Of a stretch of 37,535 nucleotides of DNA, positions 17,621 to 27,132 are shown piece after piece; position 1 is the first letter of the stretch; each line of letters begins with the position of its first letter. Both the position numbers and the translations under genes were made by a program. Under the pieces are notes generated by a model. It saw only the letters and a list, made by a program, of their open reading frames with translations. It did not search any database and was not told the DNA's origin. The stretch covers positions 1-37,535 of the forward strand of contig NZ_ADES01000009.1 of NCBI RefSeq assembly GCF_000263595.1, written 5' to 3'. The stretch is from Gardnerella vaginalis 1500E. GTDB taxonomy: Bacteria > Actinomycetota > Actinomycetes > Actinomycetales > Bifidobacteriaceae.

Positions 17621-19567
17621 ATGGAAAACAATAATCGTAGTAGTGACGATAAAAAGCAGTCAAATAATGCTGGAACTGCGCAATCTAACAAAGACTCAGC
17701 GCGACAGCCTGTTGGAAAAAGCGTTGCTGTTATACAAAATACTGCGTCAGGAAAAAAGCCAAAACAAAACAGAATTTGCTGGCTTAAAACCAAAGCAAAT
17801 TCTATTCCTTTAAGTACGCGTCTTGTGGCTTGCACTCTTGCGGTGCTTACTGTTGCAGCATTTTGTATTTCATTATCAATTCGTCAATTGGTAGGAAATT
17901 ATCTGCTTGAAAAAACTGACGCACAGTTAACAGATCAGGCAAGACTTATTTACGACAATATAGATTTGCTTCGTTCAAAAGATTCAAGCCAATCTACAGC
18001 AGGTCCAAACGACTACTTTATGCAGATTCGCGATATTAATAACAAAATCATATCTACTCCTTTAGTTCCAAAATTAAAGGGAGATTTTGTTTCTATTCCA
18101 AAGCTTCCTGCAAACGGAAAACCCATTAAGGGAGTTGTTACAAATAGGCCTTACACTGCTCCAGCTAAAGTTAAGGGTAATCCTAGTAGTGTTGACGAGA
18201 TTACTTTAAAATCCGCAAAAGCTCCTTGGAGAGTTTTGGTGCTTGAATGGGAGCATCGAAGCAGCTACACTTCAGACGTACGTTTACGCGGATACGTGTA
18301 TATTGCTTTATCTTTAAGCGACCAGCGCGATACTGTAAATACTCTTACTAGATACTGCATTATGGTAAGTATTGCAGTTATTCTTCTTGGAGCGGTATTT
18401 GCGGCGCTGATTATTCAGTCCACTTTAAGGCCGTTAAAGCGTATAGAAAAAACAGCTTCAAAAATTGCTTCTGGAGATTTAAGCAGACGAGTTCCGAGCG
18501 CACCAGAAAACACAGAAGTTGGTTCTTTAGCTGCTTCTTTGAACTCAATGCTTGCGCGTATTGAACGTGGCTTTAATGAGCAAGAAGCAATGACTGAAAA
18601 AATGAAGAGATTTGTTTCTGACGCAAGTCACGAATTGCGAACTCCTTTAGCAGCTATTCACGGTTATGCTGAGCTTTATACAATGTGGCGCAATATGACG
18701 GGAGAGCAGGAGAGAGCAGATGACTCTATTGCTCACATTAAGGCTTCTAGTGAGCGCATGACCGAGTTAGTGGAAGATTTGCTTTCTTTGGCTCGATTTG
18801 ACGAGGGTAGAGGAATTAATATTTCTCAGGAAGTTAGCTTGTCTCCAATTCTTTCGGATGCTGCTAACGATTTGCATGCTTTAGATCCCGCTAGAGCTGT
18901 TCAGCAGGGTTCACTTACGCTTTCTGAAGACTTCTCTTTGCAAGATTGCACTGACTGCAATTTTGAACGCAAGTTTGTGTTCAATAGTGGAAGTCTTCCT
19001 AGCGTATCTCTCCTTGGTGATGGAGCGCGCTTACGTCAAGTCATGACGAATATTGTTGGAAATATTCACCGATACACTCCGGCTGATTCTCCAGTAGAAA
19101 TTGCTATTGGCGTAATGAAGGCTTCAATTGATCCAGACCAGCTTTCCAAGCTTCCTTCAGTTAGTGACTCGTTAAAAGAGTTTTTGATAGCTGCAGAAAA
19201 AAGCCAATCTACTGATTCTGGCAATACTTACGCAGTAATTCGTGTTGTTGACCATGGTCCTGGAGTTCCAGAAGAGTCTCTTTCCCGCATTTTTGAACGT
19301 TTCTATATTGCAGATCCTTCAAGAGCACGCGAAAAAGGCGGAACTGGATTAGGAATGGCTATTGCACAGTCTGTTGTAAAAGCTCATCATGGTTTTATCT
19401 GCGCAACAATATCTGACCCGTCAACTATTTCGAGAGACCTTACTGTTTCAGATAATAATGTTGACGACACAATGGATGGTTCTGAGCCTCTGGATATTAA
19501 TCCTCATGGATTGACTCTTACTGTTGTACTTCCTGTAAGAGAAATTGAACCTTATGCGCTACAATAG
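17621..19567 (+). CDS. membrane sensor histidine kinase
   Basis: This 648-residue kinase has a long polar cytoplasmic N-terminus, a first membrane helix (about 67-88), an extracytoplasmic sensor region (90-240), a second helix (245-266), a HAMP linker, and the HisKA motif SHELRTPL with phospho-His337. The ATPase domain has an N box near 477-485, DHGPG at 544-548 and GGTGLGM at 573-579. It should autophosphorylate and pass phosphate to the upstream regulator. It lies 14 bp after the regulator stop, with TAAGG as a weak ribosome site. The signal is unknown; the sensor domain is not a recognised type. Confidence 0.93.
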   Translation: MENNNRSSDDKKQSNNAGTAQSNKDSARQPVGKSVAVIQNTASGKKPKQNRICWLKTKANSIPLSTRLVACTLAVLTVAAFCISLSIRQLVGNYLLEKTDAQLTDQARLIYDNIDLLRSKDSSQSTAGPNDYFMQIRDINNKIISTPLVPKLKGDFVSIPKLPANGKPIKGVVTNRPYTAPAKVKGNPSSVDEITLKSAKAPWRVLVLEWEHRSSYTSDVRLRGYVYIALSLSDQRDTVNTLTRYCIMVSIAVILLGAVFAALIIQSTLRPLKRIEKTASKIASGDLSRRVPSAPENTEVGSLAASLNSMLARIERGFNEQEAMTEKMKRFVSDASHELRTPLAAIHGYAELYTMWRNMTGEQERADDSIAHIKASSERMTELVEDLLSLARFDEGRGINISQEVSLSPILSDAANDLHALDPARAVQQGSLTLSEDFSLQDCTDCNFERKFVFNSGSLPSVSLLGDGARLRQVMTNIVGNIHRYTPADSPVEIAIGVMKASIDPDQLSKLPSVSDSLKEFLIAAEKSQSTDSGNTYAVIRVVDHGPGVPEESLSRIFERFYIADPSRAREKGGTGLGMAIAQSVVKAHHGFICATISDPSTISRDLTVSDNNVDDTMDGSEPLDINPHGLTLTVVLPVREIEPYALQ

Positions 19568-19695
19568 AAAAAGCGAAACAATTAACATTAATATCTGGTA
19601 AACTATATACGGATGTTTTCGCATATAAACGATGCACTTGTGTGTTTAATGCATATTGATATGCGACAATGAGTGATTATTGAGTGAGGTGTGTT

Positions 19696-20085
19696 ATGCC
19701 CAATGGGCGTGTGCGTTGGTACGATGCGCAGAAGGGGTACGGTTTTATTGCCGGCGACGATGGTAAGGATGTTTTCTTACCAGCTGCAGCTTTGCCTGCA
19801 ACTGTAAAAAATTTGCATAAGGGTGCGAAGGTTGAGTTTTCTGTAATTGAGGGTCGTAAAGGTCCTCAAGCGATGGGACTTAATCTTATTGCAACAGCGC
19901 CATCGCTAGTTAAAGCAACTCGTCCAAAGGCAGAAGATATGGCAGCAATTGTTGAAGATCTTATTAAGCTGCTTGATTCTGCAGGTAATGGTTTGCGCCG
20001 TCGTCATTATCCATCTACTGCTGAAAGCAAGAAGCTTGCTACGCTTTTGCGCGCAGTAGCCGACAATTTCGACGTTCAAGAATAG
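19696..20085 (+). CDS. cspB: CspB-like cold-shock-domain protein with C-terminal extension
   Basis: The 129-residue protein begins with a cold-shock domain (about 1-65) containing RNP1-like KGYGFI (12-17) and an RNP2-like DVFLP (24-28; the usual His is a Pro here), followed by a helical extension to residue 129. This layout matches the longer actinobacterial CspB type rather than the 67-residue E. coli form. It binds single-stranded RNA or DNA. The start at the ATG is supported by GAGG at 19686-19689; a GTG four codons earlier overlaps that site. It is 17 bp upstream of the DUF3027 gene, likely one transcript. Confidence 0.88.
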   Translation: MPNGRVRWYDAQKGYGFIAGDDGKDVFLPAAALPATVKNLHKGAKVEFSVIEGRKGPQAMGLNLIATAPSLVKATRPKAEDMAAIVEDLIKLLDSAGNGLRRRHYPSTAESKKLATLLRAVADNFDVQE

Positions 20086-20102
20086 TTTCGGGAATATTAT
20101 TT

Positions 20103-21416
20103 ATGACTGATGAAGTGATGAATCCACAAGATATTGCTCGTAGCATTGCTGTGGAAACTTCAGAGCGTTCCGATGCCGTGGGAGATTTTGTGTCTTCCAC
20201 GGATATTGGTGACGGTGTTACCGATTTTCGCTTTGAAAGTAAGCTTGTTGGTTACGAGGGCTGGCAGTGGTCAGTAACGTTGTATCACGATTTGGAAACT
20301 GAGCGTTGGACTGTAAACGAATCTACGCTTATTCCTACTGATGACTCACTGCTGCCACCACCTTGGATTCCGTGGAAAGATCGATTGAAGCCAAGTGATC
20401 TTTCTGTAATGGATTCTATTGGAACAGAGGAAGACGATTCTCGTCTTGAAGATGGATTCCGTCCAGTAAATCATCAGTCTGAAGATGAATTAAGCGAAAA
20501 ATCTGAGGAAGAATCTAAAGAAGAAAAAGAAAATTCCGAAGAAAATACGCTTAAGCAAGATGGCGAAACTGCTGAAAGTGCAGACGCCACAGAAATTGTT
20601 GAGAATGAAAATGGCTCTTGCGATTCGCAAGGCAATGAGTCATCCGAAAATAATGATTCTAACGAAGATCTTGAAGAGGCAGTTTCGACTTTACGTTTAT
20701 CTCGCAGACGCGTGATGACTGCAGAAGCTCTTTCGCAAACAGCAAAACGCTGGTATGCAGGGCAGCACGGCCCAAAGTCACTGTCAACAAAAATAGCTGA
20801 CGGTAACGTTTGCTCTTCATGCGGCTTTATGATTCCACTAGCTGGAAGCTTGGGTTCAATGTTTGGCGTTTGCGCGAACATGTGGAGTCCAGACGATGGT
20901 CGAGTTGTATCTCTTGATCACGCTTGCGGAGAGCATTCCGAAATTGAGCCACCTGAGCCATCACAGCTGTGGATTCAATCAGCTCCAGCCTACGACGATT
21001 ATCATATTGATATTTTGCAGCAAGCTCCTCGAGAAGAGCGTGCAGATGTTGAGCTTATTGAGGAAGCAATTGAAGATAGCAAAACGCATCGCCGCAAGCG
21101 TCGCAAATTAAATAAAGATGCTGCTAATGATGCTAATACCGCTGATACAGCTGATACGGCTGGTATAGCTGATACTGATATCACTGATACCCCTAGTACA
21201 GATACAGCTGATTCTAAGACAGCAGATTTGACTTCAGAAACTAACGATGTTGAATCTAATGATGTTGAATCTAACTATGAGGATGAAGCAAAAACCGAAG
21301 AAATTAAGAAAATAGAAGTTACTGAAGAATCTGCTAAAAGCGAAGAACCTAATAAAAACACAGGTACTACAGCAATGCGATTGTACAAAAGGAAATCACG
21401 CAGACAACATAAGTAA
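20103..21416 (+). CDS. DUF3027 protein with long acidic repeat-rich regions
   Basis: The 437-residue protein has a conserved N-terminal part (YEGWQWSVTLYHD, then PPWIPWKDRLKPSDL up to about 100) and a Cys-containing segment (C237, C240, C257, C275 in a CSSC...CANM...HACG pattern, possibly metal-binding), both typical of actinobacterial DUF3027. Between and after them lie acidic low-complexity stretches. From about base 21,127 the tail encodes imperfect Ala-Asp-Thr repeats. It is often found near cold-shock genes in actinobacteria, as here; its function is unknown. Confidence 0.8.
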   Translation: MTDEVMNPQDIARSIAVETSERSDAVGDFVSSTDIGDGVTDFRFESKLVGYEGWQWSVTLYHDLETERWTVNESTLIPTDDSLLPPPWIPWKDRLKPSDLSVMDSIGTEEDDSRLEDGFRPVNHQSEDELSEKSEEESKEEKENSEENTLKQDGETAESADATEIVENENGSCDSQGNESSENNDSNEDLEEAVSTLRLSRRRVMTAEALSQTAKRWYAGQHGPKSLSTKIADGNVCSSCGFMIPLAGSLGSMFGVCANMWSPDDGRVVSLDHACGEHSEIEPPEPSQLWIQSAPAYDDYHIDILQQAPREERADVELIEEAIEDSKTHRRKRRKLNKDAANDANTADTADTAGIADTDITDTPSTDTADSKTADLTSETNDVESNDVESNYEDEAKTEEIKKIEVTEESAKSEEPNKNTGTTAMRLYKRKSRRQHK

Positions 21417-21504
21417 AATCTAAAGAAATTTTAATGAATACAGAAAAATCCTAAAATCTTAACAGATTCTAATAAATACTAATAAGTTGTGTAATACTTC
21501 GCGT

Positions 21505-21524
21505 CATGGTGACTAGTTACCATG
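21505..21524 (+). promoter_or_regulatory. 20-bp near-perfect palindrome upstream of clpC
   Basis: CATGGT at 21505-21510 and ACCATG at 21519-21524 flank a nearly symmetric core (GACTAGTT); 18 of 20 bases match their mirror. It lies 29 bp before the clpC ATG, where a repressor or activator dimer could act. In related bacteria clpC is under ClgR control, but this sequence does not look like the ClgR motif I know, so the regulator is not assigned. Confidence 0.4.
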
Positions 21525-21552
21525 GAATGAACGAAAAGAACGGAAGGCAGTT

Positions 21553-24192
21553 ATGTTTGAACGGTTCACTGATCGCGCACGACGCGTGATTGTGCTAGCT
21601 CAAGAGGAAGCTCGCTCACTTCAGCATAATTACATTGGTACTGAGCATATTTTGCTTGGTCTAATTCGCGAAGGTGACGGAATTGCATCAAAAGCGTTGA
21701 GCTCAAAGGGCGTAGACTTGGAAGGCGCGCGCAAACAAGTGGAAGAAATGATTGGCAAGGGTGCTGTTGCCCCAAGCGGCCACATTCCTTTTACGCCGCA
21801 CGCAAAGCAAGTTTTGGAGCTTAGCTTACGAGAAGCTCTGCAACTTGGTCATAGCTACATTGGTACTGAGCATATTTTGCTAGGACTTATTCGCGAAGGC
21901 GAAGGCATTGGCACACAAGTGCTTATTAAAATGGAAGTCGATCTTGGAGACTTAAGAAGCACTACAGTTGACTTAATTCGCGGAGGCAGCTCTACAAGTT
22001 CAGAAGATGAAAAGGGCGAACTTGCTAACGCTGGAAGCGTGCAAGATAAAAGCAACAAGTCTGGGTCTGCACTTCTGGATCAGTTTGGTCGAAATCTTAC
22101 ACTTGAAGCGCGCGAAGGAAAACTTGATCCAGTAATTGGCCGTTCTGAGGAAATCGAACGAGTTATGGTTATTCTTAGCCGACGCACGAAGAATAATCCT
22201 GTGCTTATTGGAGATCCTGGCGTTGGTAAAACTGCAGTTGTAGAAGGACTTGCCCAGAAAATTGTTGAAGGCGATGTTCCAGAAACGTTGAAAAACAAGC
22301 AGATTTATTCACTTGACTTAGGATCAATGATTGCAGGATCTCGCTACCGTGGCGATTTCGAAGAGCGCTTGAAGAAAGTTCTTAAAGAAATCAAAACTCG
22401 CGGCGATGTTGTGCTTTTTATTGACGAAATTCACACTATTGTTGGTGCTGGCTCTGCCGATGGCGCTCTTGGCGCTTCCGACATGCTTAAGCCAATGCTT
22501 GCTCGCGGCGAACTACAGACAATCGGTGCTACTACAACCGATGAGTATCGTAAGTATATTGAGAAAGATGCTGCTTTAGAGCGTCGTTTCCAGCCAATTC
22601 AGGTTCCTGAACCTACTATTGCTGAAACGATTGAGATTCTTAAAGGCTTGCGTTCGCGCTACGAAAATCATCATCATGTAACTATTACGGACGGAGCTTT
22701 ACAGTCTTCTGCAGAGCTTTCTGACCGTTATATTCAAGATCGTCACCTTCCAGATAAGGCTATTGATCTTATTGATGAAGCTGGCGCACGCTTACGAATT
22801 AAGCGCTTAACTCAGCCACCTGAGCTTAAAGAACTTAACCATAAGATTGCTAAGATTTCTGAAAAGAAAGATGAAGCAATTAAGCAGCAAGATTTCGAAG
22901 AGGCTGCTAATCTTCGAGACGATCAAGAAAAACTTGAAAACGAAGCTGCCGAAAAGGAAAAAGCTTGGCGCGAAGGCGAGTCTAACGTCAAAATGGTTGT
23001 TGACGAAGACATGATCGCTTCCGTTGTTTCAAGCACTACAGGAATTCCTGTAGTAAAGCTTACTCAGGCGGAGTCTCAGAAGCTTCTTCAAATGGAATCT
23101 GAGCTTCATAAGCGTATTGTTGGCCAAGATGAAGCCGTGTCCGCTTTGGCACGCTCTATTCGACGAGCGCGCGTTGGGTTGAAAGATCCTAAACGTCCTT
23201 CTGGTTCGTTTATTTTCGCTGGACCTACAGGCGTTGGTAAAACTGAGCTTGCTAAAGCGTTGGCAAACTTCCTATTTGACGATGATGATGCTTTGATTCG
23301 CGTTGATATGTCTGAGTTTGCTGAAAAGTATGCTGCGTCTAGGCTTTTCGGAGCTCCTCCTGGATACGTTGGTTACGAAGAGGGTGGTGAGCTTACCGAG
23401 AAAGTTCGCAGAAAGCCATTCTCTGTGGTTCTTTTTGACGAGATTGAAAAAGCTCATCCGGATATTTTCAACACGCTTTTGCAGGTGTTGGATGATGGTC
23501 ATTTAACCGACGGCCAAGGTAGAAAAGTAGACTTTAAGAATACGATTATTATTCTTACTACTAATCTTGGTACGCGCGATATTGCGAAGGCTGCAAACAC
23601 TGGCTTTACGCTTGGAAATAGTTCTGATTCTACGTATCAGCGAATGAAGGATCAGGTTAATTCGGAGCTTAAGCGCAATTTCCGTCCGGAGTTCTTAAAT
23701 CGTTTGGACGATACTATTGTGTTCCGTCAGCTTACGGAGCCTGAAGTGCGCCAAATTGTTGATATGGACATAAAGCTGCTCAATAATAGACTGTTTGATC
23801 ACCACATGTCTTTGGAATTGACCGACGCTGCTAAGAATTTGCTCGCTCAAAAAGGATTCGATCCTTTGCTGGGCGCGCGTCCATTGCGTCGTGTAATTCA
23901 GCGAGATATTGAGGATATTATTTCCGAGAAGATTTTGCTGAACGAAATTTCTGACGGCGAACGAATTGAGGTTGACGCTGAAGGAGAAGGATTGCTGGGG
24001 GAGTTTACTTTTAAGAGCCAGCAGTTTGATGTTGCTGAGTTAGATGAATCTAGCAAGTCTTCTAATGATGACGCTGAGGATAAGTCTGCGGACTCTGCAG
24101 AGGATAATTCTGAAGAGGATTCTGATAGCAACTCTGAAAGCAGTACCGGAAACGAATCTGCTGTAAGCGAAGCTGAAAAACGAAAAAGTTGA
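21553..24192 (+). CDS. clpC: ATP-dependent Clp protease ATPase subunit ClpC
   Basis: This 879-residue Hsp100 unfoldase feeds substrates to ClpP. Two Clp N repeats (1-142), the first AAA+ domain with Walker A GDPGVGKT (220-227) and DEIH (291-294), a middle UVR-like segment (near 438-462, [13 protein letters not shown]) characteristic of ClpC, and a second AAA+ domain with GPTGVGKT (557-564) are present. An extra Ser/Asp/Glu-rich tail (about 840-879) follows the usual core. GGAAGG precedes the ATG. It appears monocistronic with its own terminator. Confidence 0.97.
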   Translation: MFERFTDRARRVIVLAQEEARSLQHNYIGTEHILLGLIREGDGIASKALSSKGVDLEGARKQVEEMIGKGAVAPSGHIPFTPHAKQVLELSLREALQLGHSYIGTEHILLGLIREGEGIGTQVLIKMEVDLGDLRSTTVDLIRGGSSTSSEDEKGELANAGSVQDKSNKSGSALLDQFGRNLTLEAREGKLDPVIGRSEEIERVMVILSRRTKNNPVLIGDPGVGKTAVVEGLAQKIVEGDVPETLKNKQIYSLDLGSMIAGSRYRGDFEERLKKVLKEIKTRGDVVLFIDEIHTIVGAGSADGALGASDMLKPMLARGELQTIGATTTDEYRKYIEKDAALERRFQPIQVPEPTIAETIEILKGLRSRYENHHHVTITDGALQSSAELSDRYIQDRHLPDKAIDLIDEAGARLRIKRLTQPPELKELNHKIAKISEKKDEAIKQQDFEEAANLRDDQEKLENEAAEKEKAWREGESNVKMVVDEDMIASVVSSTTGIPVVKLTQAESQKLLQMESELHKRIVGQDEAVSALARSIRRARVGLKDPKRPSGSFIFAGPTGVGKTELAKALANFLFDDDDALIRVDMSEFAEKYAASRLFGAPPGYVGYEEGGELTEKVRRKPFSVVLFDEIEKAHPDIFNTLLQVLDDGHLTDGQGRKVDFKNTIIILTTNLGTRDIAKAANTGFTLGNSSDSTYQRMKDQVNSELKRNFRPEFLNRLDDTIVFRQLTEPEVRQIVDMDIKLLNNRLFDHHMSLELTDAAKNLLAQKGFDPLLGARPLRRVIQRDIEDIISEKILLNEISDGERIEVDAEGEGLLGEFTFKSQQFDVAELDESSKSSNDDAEDKSADSAEDNSEEDSDSNSESSTGNESAVSEAEKRKS

Positions 24193-24229
24193 TAAAACTG
24201 GCAGCGAAACAAAATAAGTCTAAATAATG

Positions 24230-24267
24230 AAAAATCCCGACGACAATTACAGTCAGTCGGGATTTTT
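24230..24267 (+). terminator. intrinsic terminator of clpC
   Basis: AAAAATCCCGA (24230-24240) pairs with TCGGGATTTTT (24257-24267), a strong stem with a T-run. The 264 bases from here to the next gene hold no recognisable coding or RNA gene; base composition turns clearly AT-rich. Confidence 0.9.
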
Positions 24268-24531
24268 GTGTTTATGGATTTTATAAATAACTATTGTTCC
24301 GATTAGTACAATATTTTATTCCAATACTGTTTATATCGTTCTGATAAAACTTTTTTACTTAGAAGCTGCGTCAGAAGCCATGTACATTTAATTTGATTTG
24401 AAAATTATGCAAAATCAGGATTAACACCAAAATTTGCATACTTGCAATCAAGTTTATTCACTTAAAAAGCAACATTTTTCAAGCTATTGTTGATAAAAGG
24501 AGTTAGAAAGTTCTGTTAGTAAGCGGGTAAC

Positions 24532-26718
24532 TCAAATTAATGAATTACGCTTACGCTGAGCTTCTAATAATGCTTTTTCTAATTCTGTATCTACAGCAAA
24601 AATGTATAGCCCATTAACTCCTCGTTTTAATAACACGTTAAGCTCATTTTTAAGATTATCAATTGAATAGTCTAACGTAATTTTCTTTTTTGTTGATGAA
24701 TCTTTAGTGTGCCTTTTATTAGTTGCTTTATCGTTTCTGCTATTTTCTGGGCAAAAAACAACTTTACCATTACGATACTGCACTGATGGCCCAATTATTA
24801 CTCCAGCATAATTTAGATCAAATCCTTGAACGGTAAATGTAGATCCAATCTCATTTATGGTGTGAGGCTGTTCTGCCCATGATTTTTTTGTTTCCTTTAT
24901 TGAACGTGAATGCTTCGAGCTATCTAACGGTGACAATTGATAATTCCATGGATGACTAAAAACTTTCCCTTCTATTTCCAAAATTTCTAACTCGGAAATA
25001 CCAGCATCAGAATATTCTCCAAGTCCCATATGCCATTGTCCATTACTATCACAATGCAAATCTACATTCCAAGTACCATTTACAGCAGTAGGATTATTCT
25101 TATTGCTCTTATACTCCCAATCGTATGTTGCAACAATACGTGATAATCCGTTCCCATCGCAACCAGAAGCTTTTTCTTCAGATTTAGATTTAATAGCCTT
25201 AAATAGTTTAATAGGTGAATCAAATACTTTGAAATCAAAAGGTTTATTTTCATTATTCAAATCTGAATTTTTTATTTCATAACTATTACATAGTGGAAGA
25301 GTACCAATGCGACCATTGTATACAAAATTTTTAATCCATTCGAGAACATTTTCATTAGCTCTCATACGCATCTGATTTTCAAGAATAAAACGATGAACAT
25401 TCACACTTATTGAATCATTTAAGTGTAATGTTACGCAATCATTAGCATTATTACCAAAAGACTTCTTATTATTGCAATATGCACCCAATAATTTTTCTAA
25501 GTCTTCTGAATTCCATCGTTGGTTACTTTGTAAAATTTGATTAGGATCAAAAGCTGCAATAACAACTCGAGATCTACATAAGATATCAGACAACATATTT
25601 GAACCAGAATAAGCCTGATTAGCTTGTGTATTCAGCAAGTGAGCTTCATCAATAAGAGCTACATCACAGCAACGCTTTGGTTTATCAATAATGCCGCGAC
25701 CTTGTTCGGTTTGCTCGCTAAAACGATTAATAAATTGAGTAGGTAGCATAACAAGTTCATCATTATCTTTTTGCAAACGTAACTTCGTTGCTATTTGATT
25801 GTATACATTCACTTGTTCTTTATGATTTACAATTATGCAAGCAGATTTCCCATTATTAATAGTTGAAAATTGTTTATATTCATAATCAGAATCTTCTTCG
25901 TTTTCTTCTTCAACACCATCATAACTGTACTGGCGTAATTGATTTTTTATTTTGCTTAGCTTGTTACAAATTTTATAAAATAAATCACTAAGTAAAACTG
26001 TTTTCCCAGTACCGGCATCACCTTCTAATAAAATAAGCGTAGACGAATTAGAGTCACACTTATTTTTTGATTTTAAAGCTTCATTAACTATATCTATAAC
26101 TTTTCTTTCAATAGTCTTCTGTTCAGAAGTCAATTTATGAAATGGTGACGCTTTGAATAAAGCCGAGTCGCGAATAATTTCTTCCTCTGGAAATAAATCT
26201 GGATCCATGTTATGAAGCTGAACCCATATTTCAGAAAAGATACGTTCGAATTCTTCTTCTGGATAATATTCACCCTGAGGATTGGTTCTGCGATTAGTAA
26301 CTTTATTGATTGAATCAACACTTAGCAGATACTGCATGAAGCGGTTTTCAACATCTAAAGTAAGTGATTTATTAAAATGTTCATTAGCAATAATATATTG
26401 TTTTACTTCGCCTTTAGATAGTTTTTCCCAATCATCTCTGATTTTGGTATCAGCATTCAGATGTTGTTTTGTTCTCTCCTCAATATTATTAGTTTCACCA
26501 ACATAAACCGTATATCTCTCATATTCTTTTTTATGAACAATATAAACAGTTGGAAATTTCAGCAAGTAATGCTTCAAAACTTGAATAGTTTGGTTATCAA
26601 GATCACTTCTTTTATGCTTTAGATTTTCATTAATGCTATGATCCAATTCGTTATCTTTGAAGACTTTATAAGGTAAATTAACAATTATGGACTTAGGAGG
26701 AACAATAGCTTTCATCAT
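24532..26718 (-). CDS. GIY-YIG nuclease-like domain fused to DUF2075/Schlafen-group-3-type helicase
   Basis: This 728-residue protein starts with a GIY-YIG-like domain: VYIV at 58-61, VYVGETNNIEERTKQH at 71-86 (Arg82 in the catalytic-arginine position) and a downstream Glu124 that could bind metal. A superfamily-1-type ATPase follows, with Walker A GDAGTGKT (233-240), Walker B LIDEAH (355-360) and a late TFTVQGFDLNYAGVIIG segment typical of the DUF2075 family (later grouped as Schlafen-group-3 helicases). Such fusions are seen in defence islands; a role in nucleic-acid-targeting immunity is inferred. It is transcribed divergently from the CRISPR-Cas operon across a 580-bp gap. Codon use is AT-rich like the cas genes, suggesting acquisition together. 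The start has two adjacent Met codons and no clear ribosome site. Confidence 0.7.
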   Translation of the reverse strand: MMKAIVPPKSIIVNLPYKVFKDNELDHSINENLKHKRSDLDNQTIQVLKHYLLKFPTVYIVHKKEYERYTVYVGETNNIEERTKQHLNADTKIRDDWEKLSKGEVKQYIIANEHFNKSLTLDVENRFMQYLLSVDSINKVTNRRTNPQGEYYPEEEFERIFSEIWVQLHNMDPDLFPEEEIIRDSALFKASPFHKLTSEQKTIERKVIDIVNEALKSKNKCDSNSSTLILLEGDAGTGKTVLLSDLFYKICNKLSKIKNQLRQYSYDGVEEENEEDSDYEYKQFSTINNGKSACIIVNHKEQVNVYNQIATKLRLQKDNDELVMLPTQFINRFSEQTEQGRGIIDKPKRCCDVALIDEAHLLNTQANQAYSGSNMLSDILCRSRVVIAAFDPNQILQSNQRWNSEDLEKLLGAYCNNKKSFGNNANDCVTLHLNDSISVNVHRFILENQMRMRANENVLEWIKNFVYNGRIGTLPLCNSYEIKNSDLNNENKPFDFKVFDSPIKLFKAIKSKSEEKASGCDGNGLSRIVATYDWEYKSNKNNPTAVNGTWNVDLHCDSNGQWHMGLGEYSDAGISELEILEIEGKVFSHPWNYQLSPLDSSKHSRSIKETKKSWAEQPHTINEIGSTFTVQGFDLNYAGVIIGPSVQYRNGKVVFCPENSRNDKATNKRHTKDSSTKKKITLDYSIDNLKNELNVLLKRGVNGLYIFAVDTELEKALLEAQRKRNSLI

Positions 26719-27066
26719 GATTCAATGATAGCTATTTAATAAGAAATATTCTATTAATAAAAACTAGTATCAATGGCGAATTTACAAATGTTTTTGAATT
26801 AGATATTTTAATTCAATTTATAAATTTTTAATTATGAAAATTTAATCCACGTATCAAAACTGTTTCGTTAACGCAACAATTTTGATGCACTTGTGTTATG
26901 TCTATTCTTGTGAATGATACTCTTCTTATGCGTTAAACACTTACATATTCTTTACTTTTGTAAAAGTTATACCACTTTGAACAAGTTTAAATTTACGCTA
27001 CAAGTTGGCTTAACTGGATACGTACAAAATCTACATTAAAAGAATCACAATAACAATGCTGTTGTG
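26719..27066. other. AT-rich gap between helicase and mini-CRISPR
   Basis: No gene with convincing signals is seen. A 41-codon frame (26914-27039, plus) exists but lacks a ribosome site. The region should hold the helicase promoter on the minus strand and flanks the mini-CRISPR promoter. Confidence 0.5.
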
Positions 27067-27072
27067 TATAAT
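27067..27072 (+). promoter_or_regulatory. consensus -10 box of the mini-CRISPR
   Basis: A perfect TATAAT occurs at 27067-27072, predicting a start about seven bases on (27079-27081), only a few bases before the first degenerate repeat at 27084. The -35 region (around 27044-27050) is weak, so strength is uncertain. Confidence 0.5.
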
Positions 27073-27083
27073 CGCTTTTGATA

Positions 27084-27111
27084 GAGTTTCCCGCATATGC
27101 GGGTGTGATCC
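27084..27111 (+). repeat. degenerate CRISPR repeat 1 (handle-preserving)
   Basis: Differs from the array repeat at positions 2, 3, 15 and 21 only. The hairpin CCCGC/GCGGG (27090-27094 with 27099-27103) and its spacing are intact, so Cas6e cleavage should be possible. The last eight bases TGTGATCC would form the 5' handle (array: GGTGATCC). Confidence 0.8.
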
Positions 27112-27132
27112 TTCTGTGTTTCGTGTTCTATC

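Noticed and set aside
26861..26868. Eight-base match (TGTTTCGT) to the middle of the pseudo-spacer upstream of the 41-codon frame
   Set aside because: The seed positions 1-5 do not pair, so Cascade targeting is not supported.
27080..27132. GATAGA before repeat 1 and TCTATC at the end of the pseudo-spacer could pair
   Set aside because: Only six bases, enclosing the better repeat hairpin; may be chance.
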